From Bacteroidales bacterium (GTDB lineage Bacteria > Bacteroidota > Bacteroidia > Bacteroidales > PWNQ01), in contig JAIPBW010000003.1 in assembly GCA_021738505.1 (NCBI GenBank), forward strand, positions 1 through 64,000: DNA of 64,000 bases, in the 5' to 3' direction. Positions 30,138-38,477 of the stretch are shown here, piece after piece (position 1 is the first letter of the stretch; each line of letters starts with the position of its first letter). A model generated the notes under the pieces. It saw only the letters and a list, made by a program, of their open reading frames with translations, had not been told where the DNA came from and searched no databases. The translations under genes and the position numbers were made by a program.

Positions 30138-31259
30138 ATGAGTATTCGAAAAACTCTCCTTTTCATTCTCTTTCTGGCCATCTCAACTTTTAGTTTTGGA
30201 CAACAGAACTACAATCTGACGATCAAAGCAGGCCTCAATAATTTGAAAGACACAACTACAGTGCGGTTAATGAAACTAAACCAGAAACAAACCGAAGTCA
30301 TTGATAAAAAACAGGCTATTCCGGGCCAAAAGTTTATAATGAACACCCGGATCGAAAAAGCAGGGTTTTACCAGCTCTCAGAAAGTAAAGGTAATTATAT
30401 GATTTTAATTACTGAACCCGGGGAGAAACTGTCTATTCAGGTTGACATGGATAATTTCAGCAGGCCTCAGGTTAAAGGTAGTCCGGCAACAGAACTTTTT
30501 TATGATTTTTTACCTAAAATTGTGAAGCTCCAAGACAAAAAAGACTCATTAGAAAATGTTTACACAAAGCTCCGCACTTCAGATGACACGGTTTCACGCG
30601 AGCAGAAAGAAAACCTTGTTGATACTTTCAGAAACACAGAAAAAAAGGAAAAAAAGGTAATACAACAAATGATCCAAAATAACCCGAAGAGCCTGGTAGG
30701 ATTGATGTTTGTTGATCAACTTAATACAAAAAACCATTTTGATTTGCTAAATCTATATGCAACCAATCTTGAAGAGGAGTATCCCAAAAATAAATTTGTT
30801 CAGGCGTTCTATAAAAAGGTTACAAATGCAGCTTTAACAGTTAAAGGCAAGCCTGCTCCCGAGATCGATCTCCCTACTCCGGACGGAGAAAACATGCAAC
30901 TATCCGATTTAAAAGGAAAAGTTGTTCTTATCGATTTTTGGGCAAGCTGGTGTTCTCCATGTAGAAAGGAAAATCCGGAAATGGTTAAGCTTTACAACAA
31001 ATACAAAGATGACGGCTTCACCATCTTCGGCGTATCGTTGGATAAAAAAAGAAAGTCGTGGCTTGATGCGATAGAAAAAGACAGCCTAATCTGGTATCAT
31101 GTTTCAGATTTAAAAGGATGGAAATCAAAAGCAGCACAAAAATACAATGTTAGCTCTATACCGCATACGGTATTAGTAGACAAAGAAGGGCGAATTATTG
31201 CCACAGGCCTTCGAGGTGAGCCTTTGAAGGAAAAGCTGGAAAAGATCTTCGGTCATTAA
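30138..31259 (+). CDS. TlpA-like thiol-disulfide oxidoreductase with DUF4369-type N-terminus
   Basis: 373 residues. A signal peptide ends near FSFGQQ. The N-terminal domain (about 25-115) has the DUF4369-type beta sandwich pattern (MILITEPGEKLSIQVD). A helical spacer follows. The C-terminal thioredoxin domain (about 237-373) has the active site WASWCSPC, with C272 and C275, and the cis-Pro region SSIPHTVLVDKEG. It is probably periplasmic and keeps cysteines reduced. A paralogue at 54034 lacks both cysteines. Confidence 0.9.
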   Translation: MSIRKTLLFILFLAISTFSFGQQNYNLTIKAGLNNLKDTTTVRLMKLNQKQTEVIDKKQAIPGQKFIMNTRIEKAGFYQLSESKGNYMILITEPGEKLSIQVDMDNFSRPQVKGSPATELFYDFLPKIVKLQDKKDSLENVYTKLRTSDDTVSREQKENLVDTFRNTEKKEKKVIQQMIQNNPKSLVGLMFVDQLNTKNHFDLLNLYATNLEEEYPKNKFVQAFYKKVTNAALTVKGKPAPEIDLPTPDGENMQLSDLKGKVVLIDFWASWCSPCRKENPEMVKLYNKYKDDGFTIFGVSLDKKRKSWLDAIEKDSLIWYHVSDLKGWKSKAAQKYNVSSIPHTVLVDKEGRIIATGLRGEPLKEKLEKIFGH

Positions 31260-31348
31260 GCACACACGACAGGCCGGCTGGAAATTTTGCTGCACTGCCA
31301 CTATATGAACATAGATTTCACCTAATTTTCTCTTTTTATCCGGATCAG

Positions 31349-31385
31349 ATGAAACAGGATTATCTCCTGAGCTAATCCTGTTTGA
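31349..31385. terminator. Possible shared terminator hairpin
   Basis: AAACAGGATTA (31352-31362) and TAATCCTGTTT (31373-31383) are perfect 11-bp inverted repeats between convergent genes. The hairpin overlaps the last codons of the exonuclease gene. There is no long U-run, so termination strength is uncertain. Confidence 0.4.
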
Positions 31386-32091
31386 TTACTTTGATATTCT
31401 CTTCTTTAATCAAAGGCTGCGTTCGGTAACGCAAGTATAATTGCGCCACAGCCAGTGTATCTTTTTCACAATAAGAAACAATCCGTTCGAGCTCATTTTC
31501 CTGCCAATAAACATACCCTACATCGGCACCACTAATATCGTCTTTAGGAGTAGGTATATCAAATATGGCGGTTAATAAATCCAGAGAGGTATAATGTTTA
31601 TAATCGCCAAATTTCCATAATTCGAGCGTATCCAGATGCTTAACCTCCCAGGGTTTCTTTCCGGGCGTATTTAAAATACCCGGCAACGGAATTCCATTGA
31701 TCAGCATGCGGCGGGCAATATAGGGAAAGTCAAACTCTTTGCCGTTATGTGCACATAAATAATGATGCTCAGTGGCAAAATACGCATTTAGCATTGAAGC
31801 AAAACTTTCAAGCAATTTTTTTTCATCATCGCCATAAAAAGAAGTAAGTCGAAATTCTTCACCGGCAAAATATCCTACAGAAATGACGATAATTTTCCCG
31901 AACTCGGCATAAATACCGGCACTCTGATACAGGCTCTGCGGCGTATCATCTTCATTTTTGGCTATTCTCCGGGCCTTTTTGTCCCACAGCTTTTGCATTC
32001 TCTCCGAAAGATTGCCATATTCGGGCTTTTCCGAAACGGTCTCGATGTCCAGAAACAAGATCTTACCCGGATCAATATTTGCTAACTTCAT
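31372..32091 (-). CDS. DEDDy-type 3'-5' exonuclease (PolB-exonuclease-like)
   Basis: 239 residues. The DnaQ-like exonuclease signature is complete: LDIETV (D and E of motif I) at about 15-20, AHNGKEFDFPYIARR (motif II) at about 113-127, and YCEKDTLAVAQL with Tyr-x3-Asp (motif III) at about 212-223, which makes it the DEDDy class. It resembles the predicted 3'-5' exonuclease family related to family B DNA polymerase proofreading domains (PF10108). It is a stand-alone gene and may trim DNA ends in repair. That last point is inference. Confidence 0.85.
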   Translation of the reverse strand: MKLANIDPGKILFLDIETVSEKPEYGNLSERMQKLWDKKARRIAKNEDDTPQSLYQSAGIYAEFGKIIVISVGYFAGEEFRLTSFYGDDEKKLLESFASMLNAYFATEHHYLCAHNGKEFDFPYIARRMLINGIPLPGILNTPGKKPWEVKHLDTLELWKFGDYKHYTSLDLLTAIFDIPTPKDDISGADVGYVYWQENELERIVSYCEKDTLAVAQLYLRYRTQPLIKEENIKVIKQD

Positions 32092-32282
32092 AAGTTTTTC
32101 TTTTGAACAAATTTAGCAAAATTATTTTGAGAATATAAATTTGAAGTAGTAGAATAAAAGACACAACGAAATCAATAACGCTAACATTCGACTAAAAATT
32201 TGTCGCTCAATCTTTATTCACTAAAAACGTTTAAAATTAAGTATCTTTGAATACGTTTCACTATTAAATGAATGGAAAGAAT

Positions 32283-33584
32283 ATGAACAAGCTTTTTCTT
32301 TATGCCCTACTGATATTATCGGGCATTTTACTTGCTTTTGCCTGCCAAAAGAAAGGGGATGTCCAGGATCCGGAAATAGAAATTACCCAACCGGAATCCA
32401 ACAGCTATTTTTCCGTTCCCGATAGTATCCATGTTAAAGCTGACATCAGAGACAATGAAAACATCAAATGGGTCCAGCTTTCCCTGGTAAATAAAGACCA
32501 AACCCCTGTAGCAGCAACAAAAACTATACAACCGATTGACCGGAAAGAATATCACCTGGACACATATTATCATGTGGAAGATATCCTTTTAAATAGCGGC
32601 GAATATTACATGCAGGTTCGGGTTTCTGATGGCACAAACACAAGAAACGGTCTTAAGAAGGTTTATATTAACGAAGCCGAACGCAAGCTTAAGTATTTTC
32701 TAATTGTTACAGCTTCCAACCCCAATCAAGTCAGCCTATACAGTCTGGATTCCAGCGCGTCAAAGAATTATATTACAAGCGAACCTATCGATTACTTCGC
32801 AAGTACTTTCCATTCGCGTAATCAACAATTGATTATAGCCGGAAAATCAGTATACGGGGTGAAAGCATTTCATGCTAAAGACTATCAAAAAGCATGGAAT
32901 TTTCAGGCTTCGGGTAATCCTGTAGGCTCTTATTTCAGAGCTCTTACGAAAACAGAAGATAACATTTTGCTGGGCATTTACAATGGAGAAATAATTGAGA
33001 TCAACAAGAGCGGCAACAAAATCAGAACCTACGATTCGGATAACAATTTGTTTTCTTATCAGCTTTTAAAAACAGAAAACTTTTTGATCGCTGCTCAACA
33101 GGATGTTCCGGCCAACAAGCAATTTATAACAAGCTTCTTTCCTGACTGGGGTGGTGTTCATAATCAACAATTCAGCAACTTCAAATCTAAAGCACTTTAT
33201 CCCATGGGACCAAAAGAAGTCCTCATCCCGGGCAACCACAACAATCAAGGCGGGATATGGCAATACGATTTAACTTCGTTGACACTTTGGAAAGCCAGGT
33301 CGATTTCGCAGGGTAAGATACATACTAGCTGCCAAATATCGGATAATGACTACCTAATTGCAGGCAACAATCAAATATATTGGTATCAGGTACACATAAA
33401 CAGTTTAACAACCTGGAAACAGAATACCTCCGTAGATAAAATCTATTATGATGAACTTACAAACAGTGTAATTACTGTAAACGGACAAAAACTTCGTTTT
33501 CTGGATTTTCCGATACCCACATTGAAAGATGAAACCAACTTTTCAGAAAATATTCATGCAGTACATCCTGTTTATAACAAGTAA
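32283..33584 (+). CDS. Lipoprotein with Ig-like domain, probable beta-propeller
   Basis: About 433 residues. The N-terminus MNKLFLYALLILSGILLAFACQKKG has a lipobox (LAFAC), so it is lipidated and membrane bound. An Ig-like module (about 30-135) reads EIEITQPESNSYFSVPDSIHVKADIRDNENI and ends YYMQVRVSDGTNTRNG. The remainder alternates short beta-like segments with Trp/Tyr and suggests a repeat-propeller, with no clear motif. The ATG at 32283 has GGAAAG upstream and is preferred over 32268. The mnmD gene follows 51 bp later. The function is not recognised. Confidence 0.75.
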   Translation: MNKLFLYALLILSGILLAFACQKKGDVQDPEIEITQPESNSYFSVPDSIHVKADIRDNENIKWVQLSLVNKDQTPVAATKTIQPIDRKEYHLDTYYHVEDILLNSGEYYMQVRVSDGTNTRNGLKKVYINEAERKLKYFLIVTASNPNQVSLYSLDSSASKNYITSEPIDYFASTFHSRNQQLIIAGKSVYGVKAFHAKDYQKAWNFQASGNPVGSYFRALTKTEDNILLGIYNGEIIEINKSGNKIRTYDSDNNLFSYQLLKTENFLIAAQQDVPANKQFITSFFPDWGGVHNQQFSNFKSKALYPMGPKEVLIPGNHNNQGGIWQYDLTSLTLWKARSISQGKIHTSCQISDNDYLIAGNNQIYWYQVHINSLTTWKQNTSVDKIYYDELTNSVITVNGQKLRFLDFPIPTLKDETNFSENIHAVHPVYNK

Positions 33585-33635
33585 TTTATACTTTTGGCCC
33601 CAGTAAAAAACAAAATTCCGGAAAAAATTAAAGGT

Positions 33636-34328
33636 ATGCAAAGGAATATTATTAAAACAGAAGATGGATCGCACACTTTATATGTTGACGAGCTGAACGA
33701 GCATTATCATAGTACTCATGGAGCCATAAAGGAATCGGAACATGTGTTTATTCAACACGGATTTCATAACGCCGGAAAATGGCTCAACCCGCTTAACATA
33801 TTGGAGATTGGTTTTGGAAGCGGATTAAATGCATTATTAACATTTCGTGAGAACCAAAAAGAAAATCGCAAGATCAATTACATTGCTGTTGAGCCCTATC
33901 CTTTATCTAAAGATGAAACAAATACTTTAAACTATCCGAAACTTGTTTCCTTTGATAATGCTGATAAAATCTATTCTTCTTTGCATAAACCATCCGAATC
34001 GCCTTTCTTTATCGGAGATAATTTCATCTTATTACCCTTGCATCAAAAGATCCAGGACATAAACCTAAAAGAAGAAAGCATCAATGTTATCTATTTTGAT
34101 GCTTTTTCTCCTTCTGTTTCACCTGAGATGTGGGAAGGAAAAATATTCAAGAAACTCTACGATGCACTTGAATGGCAGGGTGTTCTTGTAACATACTCAG
34201 CCAGCGGCCAGGTTAAACGTACGCTTAAAGAAGCCGGATTTTCTTTGGAACATCCCGAAGGGCCTCAAGGCAAAAGAGAAATTACAGTAGCAAAGAAACA
34301 GAAATCATGGTCTGAAATCTTATCCTGA
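33636..34328 (+). CDS. mnmD: tRNA (mnm5s2U34)-methyltransferase, MnmD type
   Basis: SAM-dependent enzyme for the last methylation of 5-methylaminomethyl-2-thiouridine at the tRNA wobble position. About 230 residues: the stand-alone methyltransferase (DUF752) part of E. coli MnmC, without the FAD oxidase half. Motifs are LNILEIGFGSGLNAL (SAM-binding), INVIYFDAFSPSVSPEMW and GPQGKREITVA. The ORF-track start is a TTG at 33594. The in-frame ATG at 33636 (MQRNIIKTEDGSHTLYV) fits the family better. Its stop overlaps the start of the Nudix gene (TGATG). Confidence 0.92.
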   Translation: MQRNIIKTEDGSHTLYVDELNEHYHSTHGAIKESEHVFIQHGFHNAGKWLNPLNILEIGFGSGLNALLTFRENQKENRKINYIAVEPYPLSKDETNTLNYPKLVSFDNADKIYSSLHKPSESPFFIGDNFILLPLHQKIQDINLKEESINVIYFDAFSPSVSPEMWEGKIFKKLYDALEWQGVLVTYSASGQVKRTLKEAGFSLEHPEGPQGKREITVAKKQKSWSEILS

Positions 34329-34780
34329 TGAACGATTCAAATCATTTCAACATTCGTATTTACGGGCTATTATTTAATGAATACCAGCAGTTACTGCTTA
34401 CGGACGAATACCGTTTGAACATGTACATGACAAAATTTCCCGGCGGCGGATTGGAACCGGGAGAGGGTACAATAGACTGCCTGAAACGAGAGTGCAGTGA
34501 AGAACTAGGGCAGCAACCTGTGGATATTCATCATTTTTATACTACCGATTTTTATCAGCCGACAAAATATCTGGGTAAAAACCAACAACTTATAAGCATC
34601 TATTATACAGGAAAATTAATAAAACCTTATCAATTTGAGATTTCGCAAAAGCCCTTTGATTTCAAGGAGATAGACGGTATGCAAACTTTTCGATGGAAAA
34701 AACCAACAGAAATTCAACCTTCCGAATTAACAATGCCCATTGACAAAATCGTAATTGAAAAGTTAAAGAACTACTATTAA
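34328..34780 (+). CDS. Nudix hydrolase
   Basis: 150 residues. The Nudix box GGGLEPGEGTIDCLKRECSEELG matches GX5EX7REUXEEXGU at about residues 38-60. Nudix enzymes hydrolyse nucleoside diphosphates linked to another moiety. The exact substrate cannot be read here. The start codon overlaps the mnmD stop by one base, so the two are translationally coupled. Confidence 0.92.
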   Translation: MNDSNHFNIRIYGLLFNEYQQLLLTDEYRLNMYMTKFPGGGLEPGEGTIDCLKRECSEELGQQPVDIHHFYTTDFYQPTKYLGKNQQLISIYYTGKLIKPYQFEISQKPFDFKEIDGMQTFRWKKPTEIQPSELTMPIDKIVIEKLKNYY

Positions 34781-34821
34781 ATTAACGAACCAGGCCTATC
34801 AGTATATGCAGAAGTAACGAA

Positions 34822-35091
34822 TTATCTGACAAAAAATTCGTCGTATTCCGCAAAAGGAATTTCTTCTATATCAACATTTACAACATGAGCCATGGAAGGG
34901 CCTTTTCTACACCAGCTCAAAAATTCGTTCAATTTTGATTCTTCTCCACTTGCAACAATTTTCACTGAACCATCAGGTCTGTTTTGCACATACCCTGCCA
35001 CACCCAAATTTTTGGCTATTTCTCTTGCAGAAAAACGAAATCCGACACCTTGAACGCGGCCTTCTATCTTAATCTTGTACGTATGTTTCAT
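34822..35091 (-). CDS. Acylphosphatase
   Basis: About 89 residues (MKHTYKIKIEGRVQ), hydrolysing acylphosphates such as carbamoyl or acetyl phosphate. The active-site loop GRVQGVGFRF carries the catalytic Arg, and GYVQNRPDGSVKIVASGE carries the catalytic Asn. Length and motifs are standard. A diverged copy lies 167 bp upstream on the same strand. Confidence 0.93.
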   Translation of the reverse strand: MKHTYKIKIEGRVQGVGFRFSAREIAKNLGVAGYVQNRPDGSVKIVASGEESKLNEFLSWCRKGPSMAHVVNVDIEEIPFAEYDEFFVR

Positions 35092-35257
35092 AATCAATAT
35101 TATTTTGTTTTGTTACAAAAATATGACCGAAAAATTGAAAAACAGAAATTCCCATATAAGGAAAAATCAATGCATTAAAAAGAAGGATTGTTTTATCTAT
35201 AGTTATTTGTTACAAATCAACTATTGTGAACTACATTTTTTTATGAATAGTTACAGG

Positions 35258-35611
35258 CTAAAAAGGTATTAAACCATTAAAAAACGCTGCAATTTTCTTT
35301 ACCCATTTTCTGTTAGGTTTTGCCTGTTCTTTTATTCGTTTGTAGTAGACATGAAAGTTATGAAAATCCCGGAGCACTCCTTTCTGAACTTCTTTGGCAT
35401 CCACGTAATGCCCTAAAGGTTTTTGGGTTAACTCTTTTTCAAATTTATCCAAATCTTCTGCCTCTCCTTCGACCTCTAAATAAACATGGCTTTTATTCCC
35501 GTTTTGAATAAACCCATTAATGTTGTTCCTAATGGCATAAATCTGCGCATAATAGAAAAAATCAATAGCTCTCAGGTTTCCGGTAAGTATTATGTTGCGA
35601 TGCTCTATCAT
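35258..35611 (-). CDS. Acylphosphatase-fold protein lacking the catalytic arginine
   Basis: 117 residues. Residues about 5-80 align with the neighbouring acylphosphatase: NIILTGNLRAIDFFYYAQI against YKIKIEGRVQGVGFRFSARE, and INGFIQNGNKSHVYLEVEGE against VAGYVQNRPDGSVKIVASGE. The Gly-Val-Gly loop and the catalytic Arg are lost (Arg to Phe), while the Asn is kept. A basic C-terminal tail of about 35 residues (YKRIKEQAKPNRKWVKKIAAFF) is extra. It is probably not an active acylphosphatase and may bind a ligand or a partner. Paralogy is inferred from this alignment by eye. Confidence 0.65.
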   Translation of the reverse strand: MIEHRNIILTGNLRAIDFFYYAQIYAIRNNINGFIQNGNKSHVYLEVEGEAEDLDKFEKELTQKPLGHYVDAKEVQKGVLRDFHNFHVYYKRIKEQAKPNRKWVKKIAAFFNGLIPF

Positions 35612-35770
35612 TTAAACTTTGTAAGAAATTAAATTTTTTTTTGGCTATTATGCTATTATTAGATTATTCTAATCAAATATAATATTTTATTTACGATTAT
35701 AAAGAAAATTTAAAATAATTACAAACCAAATGTAAATTTGTTTTCACGGTCTTTTATAATATTTTCTCTT

Positions 35771-36364
35771 TTACGAACTAATCAAACGTCGCTCAATTTT
35801 CTTTTTAATTTGCAAGGGTTCATAAACACGCCAATTAAATATCTCATCTTCGAATTCGGGGAAACACACTATTTCATCCAGGTCAGCCTGCATGAATTCC
35901 CGTATAACATGTTCACGAAAACTTAAGGCAAATATATACCCTTCCGGCTCAATATCTTCTTCCCATTCCTGATAATAATCATCATCCCCGGAATGAAAAT
36001 TGAGCACATTCTCTCCAATCAGAATAAATTTTTTAATTCCTTGCCTGTTCATAGGGTCAATGAGATTATTTTTAAGGTACATAATGTCATTGTATAGGAT
36101 ATCGTTCCACTCACCCAATAATTCAATAATGGCGAACTCGTGCTCGTAATTCACATAAAGCACTTTTGAGACCAATGTAGCAGACCCAAACAAATCCCAT
36201 TGAGGGTGTATAAAGTAGTTGTAGATCGCATGTGTAAACTCCACTTCACTATAAACCCGTCCATAAAACGGAGATTTAGGATCTTCCGATGCAATGTAAT
36301 AGTGTCGCCAGGAAAAAAAAGGTTCAATCAAATGCATAATGTAATCCTTGTGATTTGAGTTCAT
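35771..36364 (-). CDS. Hypothetical cytoplasmic protein
   Basis: 197 residues, no signal peptide and no membrane segment. Rich in aromatic and acidic residues (WRHYYIASEDPKSPFYGRVYSE; DDDYYQEWEEDIEPEGY). I do not recognise a family with certainty, though the length and clean coding pattern support a real gene. The tail KKKIERRL is basic. It precedes the acylphosphatase-like genes on the same strand but with a gap of about 160 bp. Confidence 0.75.
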   Translation of the reverse strand: MNSNHKDYIMHLIEPFFSWRHYYIASEDPKSPFYGRVYSEVEFTHAIYNYFIHPQWDLFGSATLVSKVLYVNYEHEFAIIELLGEWNDILYNDIMYLKNNLIDPMNRQGIKKFILIGENVLNFHSGDDDYYQEWEEDIEPEGYIFALSFREHVIREFMQADLDEIVCFPEFEDEIFNWRVYEPLQIKKKIERRLISS

Positions 36365-36520
36365 CTGTTAAAGTAGAAAAACCAATTAATCTACTTTATC
36401 CAAAAGACAGATCCTGTTTTTACTATAGCGTTTTTTGCTCTGCGATATTGTAAACTATCTATTTCAAAGGATTAAATTTTTATTACCCCGCTGTTTTGCA
36501 GATCTTACCGGGTGTTTCTT

Positions 36521-37183
36521 TTAATATTCTATTGTAATTTTAGTTGTATCAAAAGGTTCAATATAAACAGAGTCCGGGCCATACAGATTTGTTGAATTAT
36601 TAATTGTTACATTGTACTCATAACTATAATAGTCTCCTCCCGGGGCTATACATACAAAGGTCGTATCGAAATACTGTCCATATCCGTGGATGTATTCAGA
36701 AGGACAACAATCTATACATTCATATTGTCCGGCATCCAGAAAGCGTAAAACAATATGGTCATTTTCGTTATATGAGGAAACATTGTTGATTTCTGTTTTA
36801 ATATACCCTTTACTTGCTAAATTAAAAGACATATTTACTTGCTGCTCTGCTTCAAATACATCGGGGGCATATTCTTCCCTAAAAGGTATATAGGAATCTT
36901 TGCGTACTGTAATCCTGTAATCGGAAGATCTTTCTTTCTCATATTGGAGCTGATAAGAACCATCGGATGATGTTGTTGCTGAGACAAGCTTTTGATAACC
37001 GGCATTATAAACACTGGAAGAAACAGGTTTATTATCAAGAATAACAGTTGCATCCGAAACTCCATTTCCTGTATTTGTATTTATCACTTTTCCTTCAACC
37101 GTTATGTTCTGTTCATCTTTTTCACAGGAACTAAAACCTAACAATAGCAAGCAAGAAAAGACCAATAAACTATATTTTTTCAT
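36521..37183 (-). CDS. Lipoprotein with carboxypeptidase-regulatory-like domain
   Basis: 220 residues. Lipobox LLGFSSC at residues 14-20 after a short hydrophobic stretch. Residues about 27-120 look like a carboxypeptidase D regulatory / CNA-B type beta sandwich: ITVEGKVINTNTGNGVSDATVILD, then TSSDGSYQLQYEKE, then YRITVRKDSYIPF. The C-terminal half has an ECIDCCPSEYIHGYGQYF cysteine cluster. It is likely anchored in the outer membrane. No partner gene is adjacent, and the specific role is unknown. Confidence 0.78.
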   Translation of the reverse strand: MKKYSLLVFSCLLLLGFSSCEKDEQNITVEGKVINTNTGNGVSDATVILDNKPVSSSVYNAGYQKLVSATTSSDGSYQLQYEKERSSDYRITVRKDSYIPFREEYAPDVFEAEQQVNMSFNLASKGYIKTEINNVSSYNENDHIVLRFLDAGQYECIDCCPSEYIHGYGQYFDTTFVCIAPGGDYYSYEYNVTINNSTNLYGPDSVYIEPFDTTKITIEY

Positions 37184-37280
37184 ACGTCTGATTATACATA
37201 ATTCTTATATATATAACTCATGCTATTTGCATTTTGTTTTCCTTTTATCCAAATATCATCATACAAATTATCTTACAAAT

Positions 37281-37335
37281 ATAAAACCTCCATGGCAGTT
37301 GTAGTTGTTTTCGAGACATAAGAGAATGATTAATA
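37281..37335 (-). repeat. Short hairpin repeat, B module copy 6
   Basis: On the minus strand this reads TTAATCATTCTCTTATGTCTCG, then AAAACAACTACAACTG, then CCATGGAGGTTTTATA. The outer halves match the other B modules; the loop is different. Confidence 0.6.
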
Positions 37336-37452
37336 TACAGGCGAATTGGCGATAATTGGACTGATCGAACAAAGCGACGTAAAGGATCAACGATTTAACA
37401 GACAGCCTAAAATTGTGTTTTTGCAAAAAATTAATTTAAACAATAGCAACAT

Positions 37453-37488
37453 AAAAAAACCGGGCGATTAACCCGGCTATTTTTTTTT
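37453..37488 (-). terminator. Rho-independent terminator of rpoD
   Basis: CCGGG and CCCGG arms pair around a short loop. A-runs and T-runs on both sides make it usable in either direction. Confidence 0.8.
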
Positions 37489-37499
37489 GTCCACAAATT

Positions 37500-38366
37500 T
37501 TATTCTCCAAGATAAGCTTTTAAAAGCTTGCTTCTTGATTTTTGTTTCAATCTACGTATCGCTTTCTCTTTGATCTGCCGAACGCGTTCGCGTGTAAGCT
37601 CAAATTCAGCACCTATTTCTTCGAGTGTCATTCCATGATTTCGGCCAATGCCGTAGTAATACGTGACAACATCACGTTCTTTCTCGGGTAATGTAGCTAA
37701 TGAACGCCGGATTTCTTTTACCAGCGATTCTTTCATCAAATCATCATCTGCATCCGGAGAGTCATCATTAACAAATACATCAATCATACTGGTATCTTCA
37801 CCATCCACGAGCGGTGCATCCATGGAAACATGTCTTGATGAAATCTTCATAGCCGTATTCACTTTATCTTCCGGCAATTCCATTGAAGTTGCAATTTCAT
37901 CAGACAAAGGTGCACGTTCATATTTTTGCTCAAGCTTTGATTTTTGCTTGGCTATTTTATTAAGTGACCCCACCTGGTTTAATGGCAAACGAACAATCCT
38001 TGATTGCTCTGCCAAAGCTTGAAGTATAGATTGGCGAATCCACCACACGGCATAAGAAATAAATTTAAATCCGCGTGTTTCATCAAATCGTTTTGCTGCT
38101 TTAATCAACCCAAGATTTCCTTCATTGATCAGGTCAGGAAGGCTAAGCCCCTGATTTTGATATTGCTTTGCAACGGAAACGACAAAGCGCAGGTTAGCTT
38201 TAGTTAACTTTTCCAGGGCAACCTGGTCTCCTTGCTTAATTCTTTTCGCAAGCTGAACCTCTTCTTCGGCTGTAATCAGCTCTTCCTTTCCGATATCCTG
38301 AAGATATTTGTCAAGTGATGCTGTTTCACGATTCGTAATGGACTTGGAAATCTTTAGTTGTCTCAT
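37500..38366 (-). CDS. rpoD: Primary RNA polymerase sigma factor (sigma-70 family)
   Basis: 288 residues, the short primary sigma of Bacteroidota, which recognises the TTTG/TAnnTTTG promoters seen across this window. Region 1.2 begins [21 protein letters not shown]. Region 2 contains [56 protein letters not shown]. Region 4 contains [29 protein letters not shown] textbook promoter and terminator flank it. No anti-sigma gene is nearby. Confidence 0.96.
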   Translation of the reverse strand: MRQLKISKSITNRETASLDKYLQDIGKEELITAEEEVQLAKRIKQGDQVALEKLTKANLRFVVSVAKQYQNQGLSLPDLINEGNLGLIKAAKRFDETRGFKFISYAVWWIRQSILQALAEQSRIVRLPLNQVGSLNKIAKQKSKLEQKYERAPLSDEIATSMELPEDKVNTAMKISSRHVSMDAPLVDGEDTSMIDVFVNDDSPDADDDLMKESLVKEIRRSLATLPEKERDVVTYYYGIGRNHGMTLEEIGAEFELTRERVRQIKEKAIRRLKQKSRSKLLKAYLGE

Positions 38367-38427
38367 GTTTTTCCTATATATTTAAGTGGCTGTAAATCAG
38401 GTTATTGCATAATTCTTTTTGAGGGTA

Positions 38428-38458
38428 CAAATATACGCATTTTTTAAATACTTGTCAA
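38428..38458 (-). promoter_or_regulatory. rpoD: Promoter of rpoD
   Basis: On the minus strand, TTGACA (38453-38458), 17 bp, then TATATTTG (38428-38435). It ends about 60 bp before the ATG. It is the clearest promoter in the window. Confidence 0.7.
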
Positions 38459-38477
38459 CCCTTAATTTTACCATTTT

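Larger units (their letters stand above)
37184..37499. other. Intergenic region holding B module 6 and the rpoD terminator
   Basis: 316 bp with no gene. It contains a minus-strand B module (about 37281-37335) and a strong terminator hairpin at 37453-37488. Nothing recognisable lies in the remaining bases. Confidence 0.7.

Noticed and set aside
33594-33635. TTG start of mnmD in the ORF track
   Set aside because: The in-frame ATG at 33636 gives the family-typical N-terminus; similar TTG starts were dropped for folE, the BI-1 protein, transketolase N and the VWA protein.
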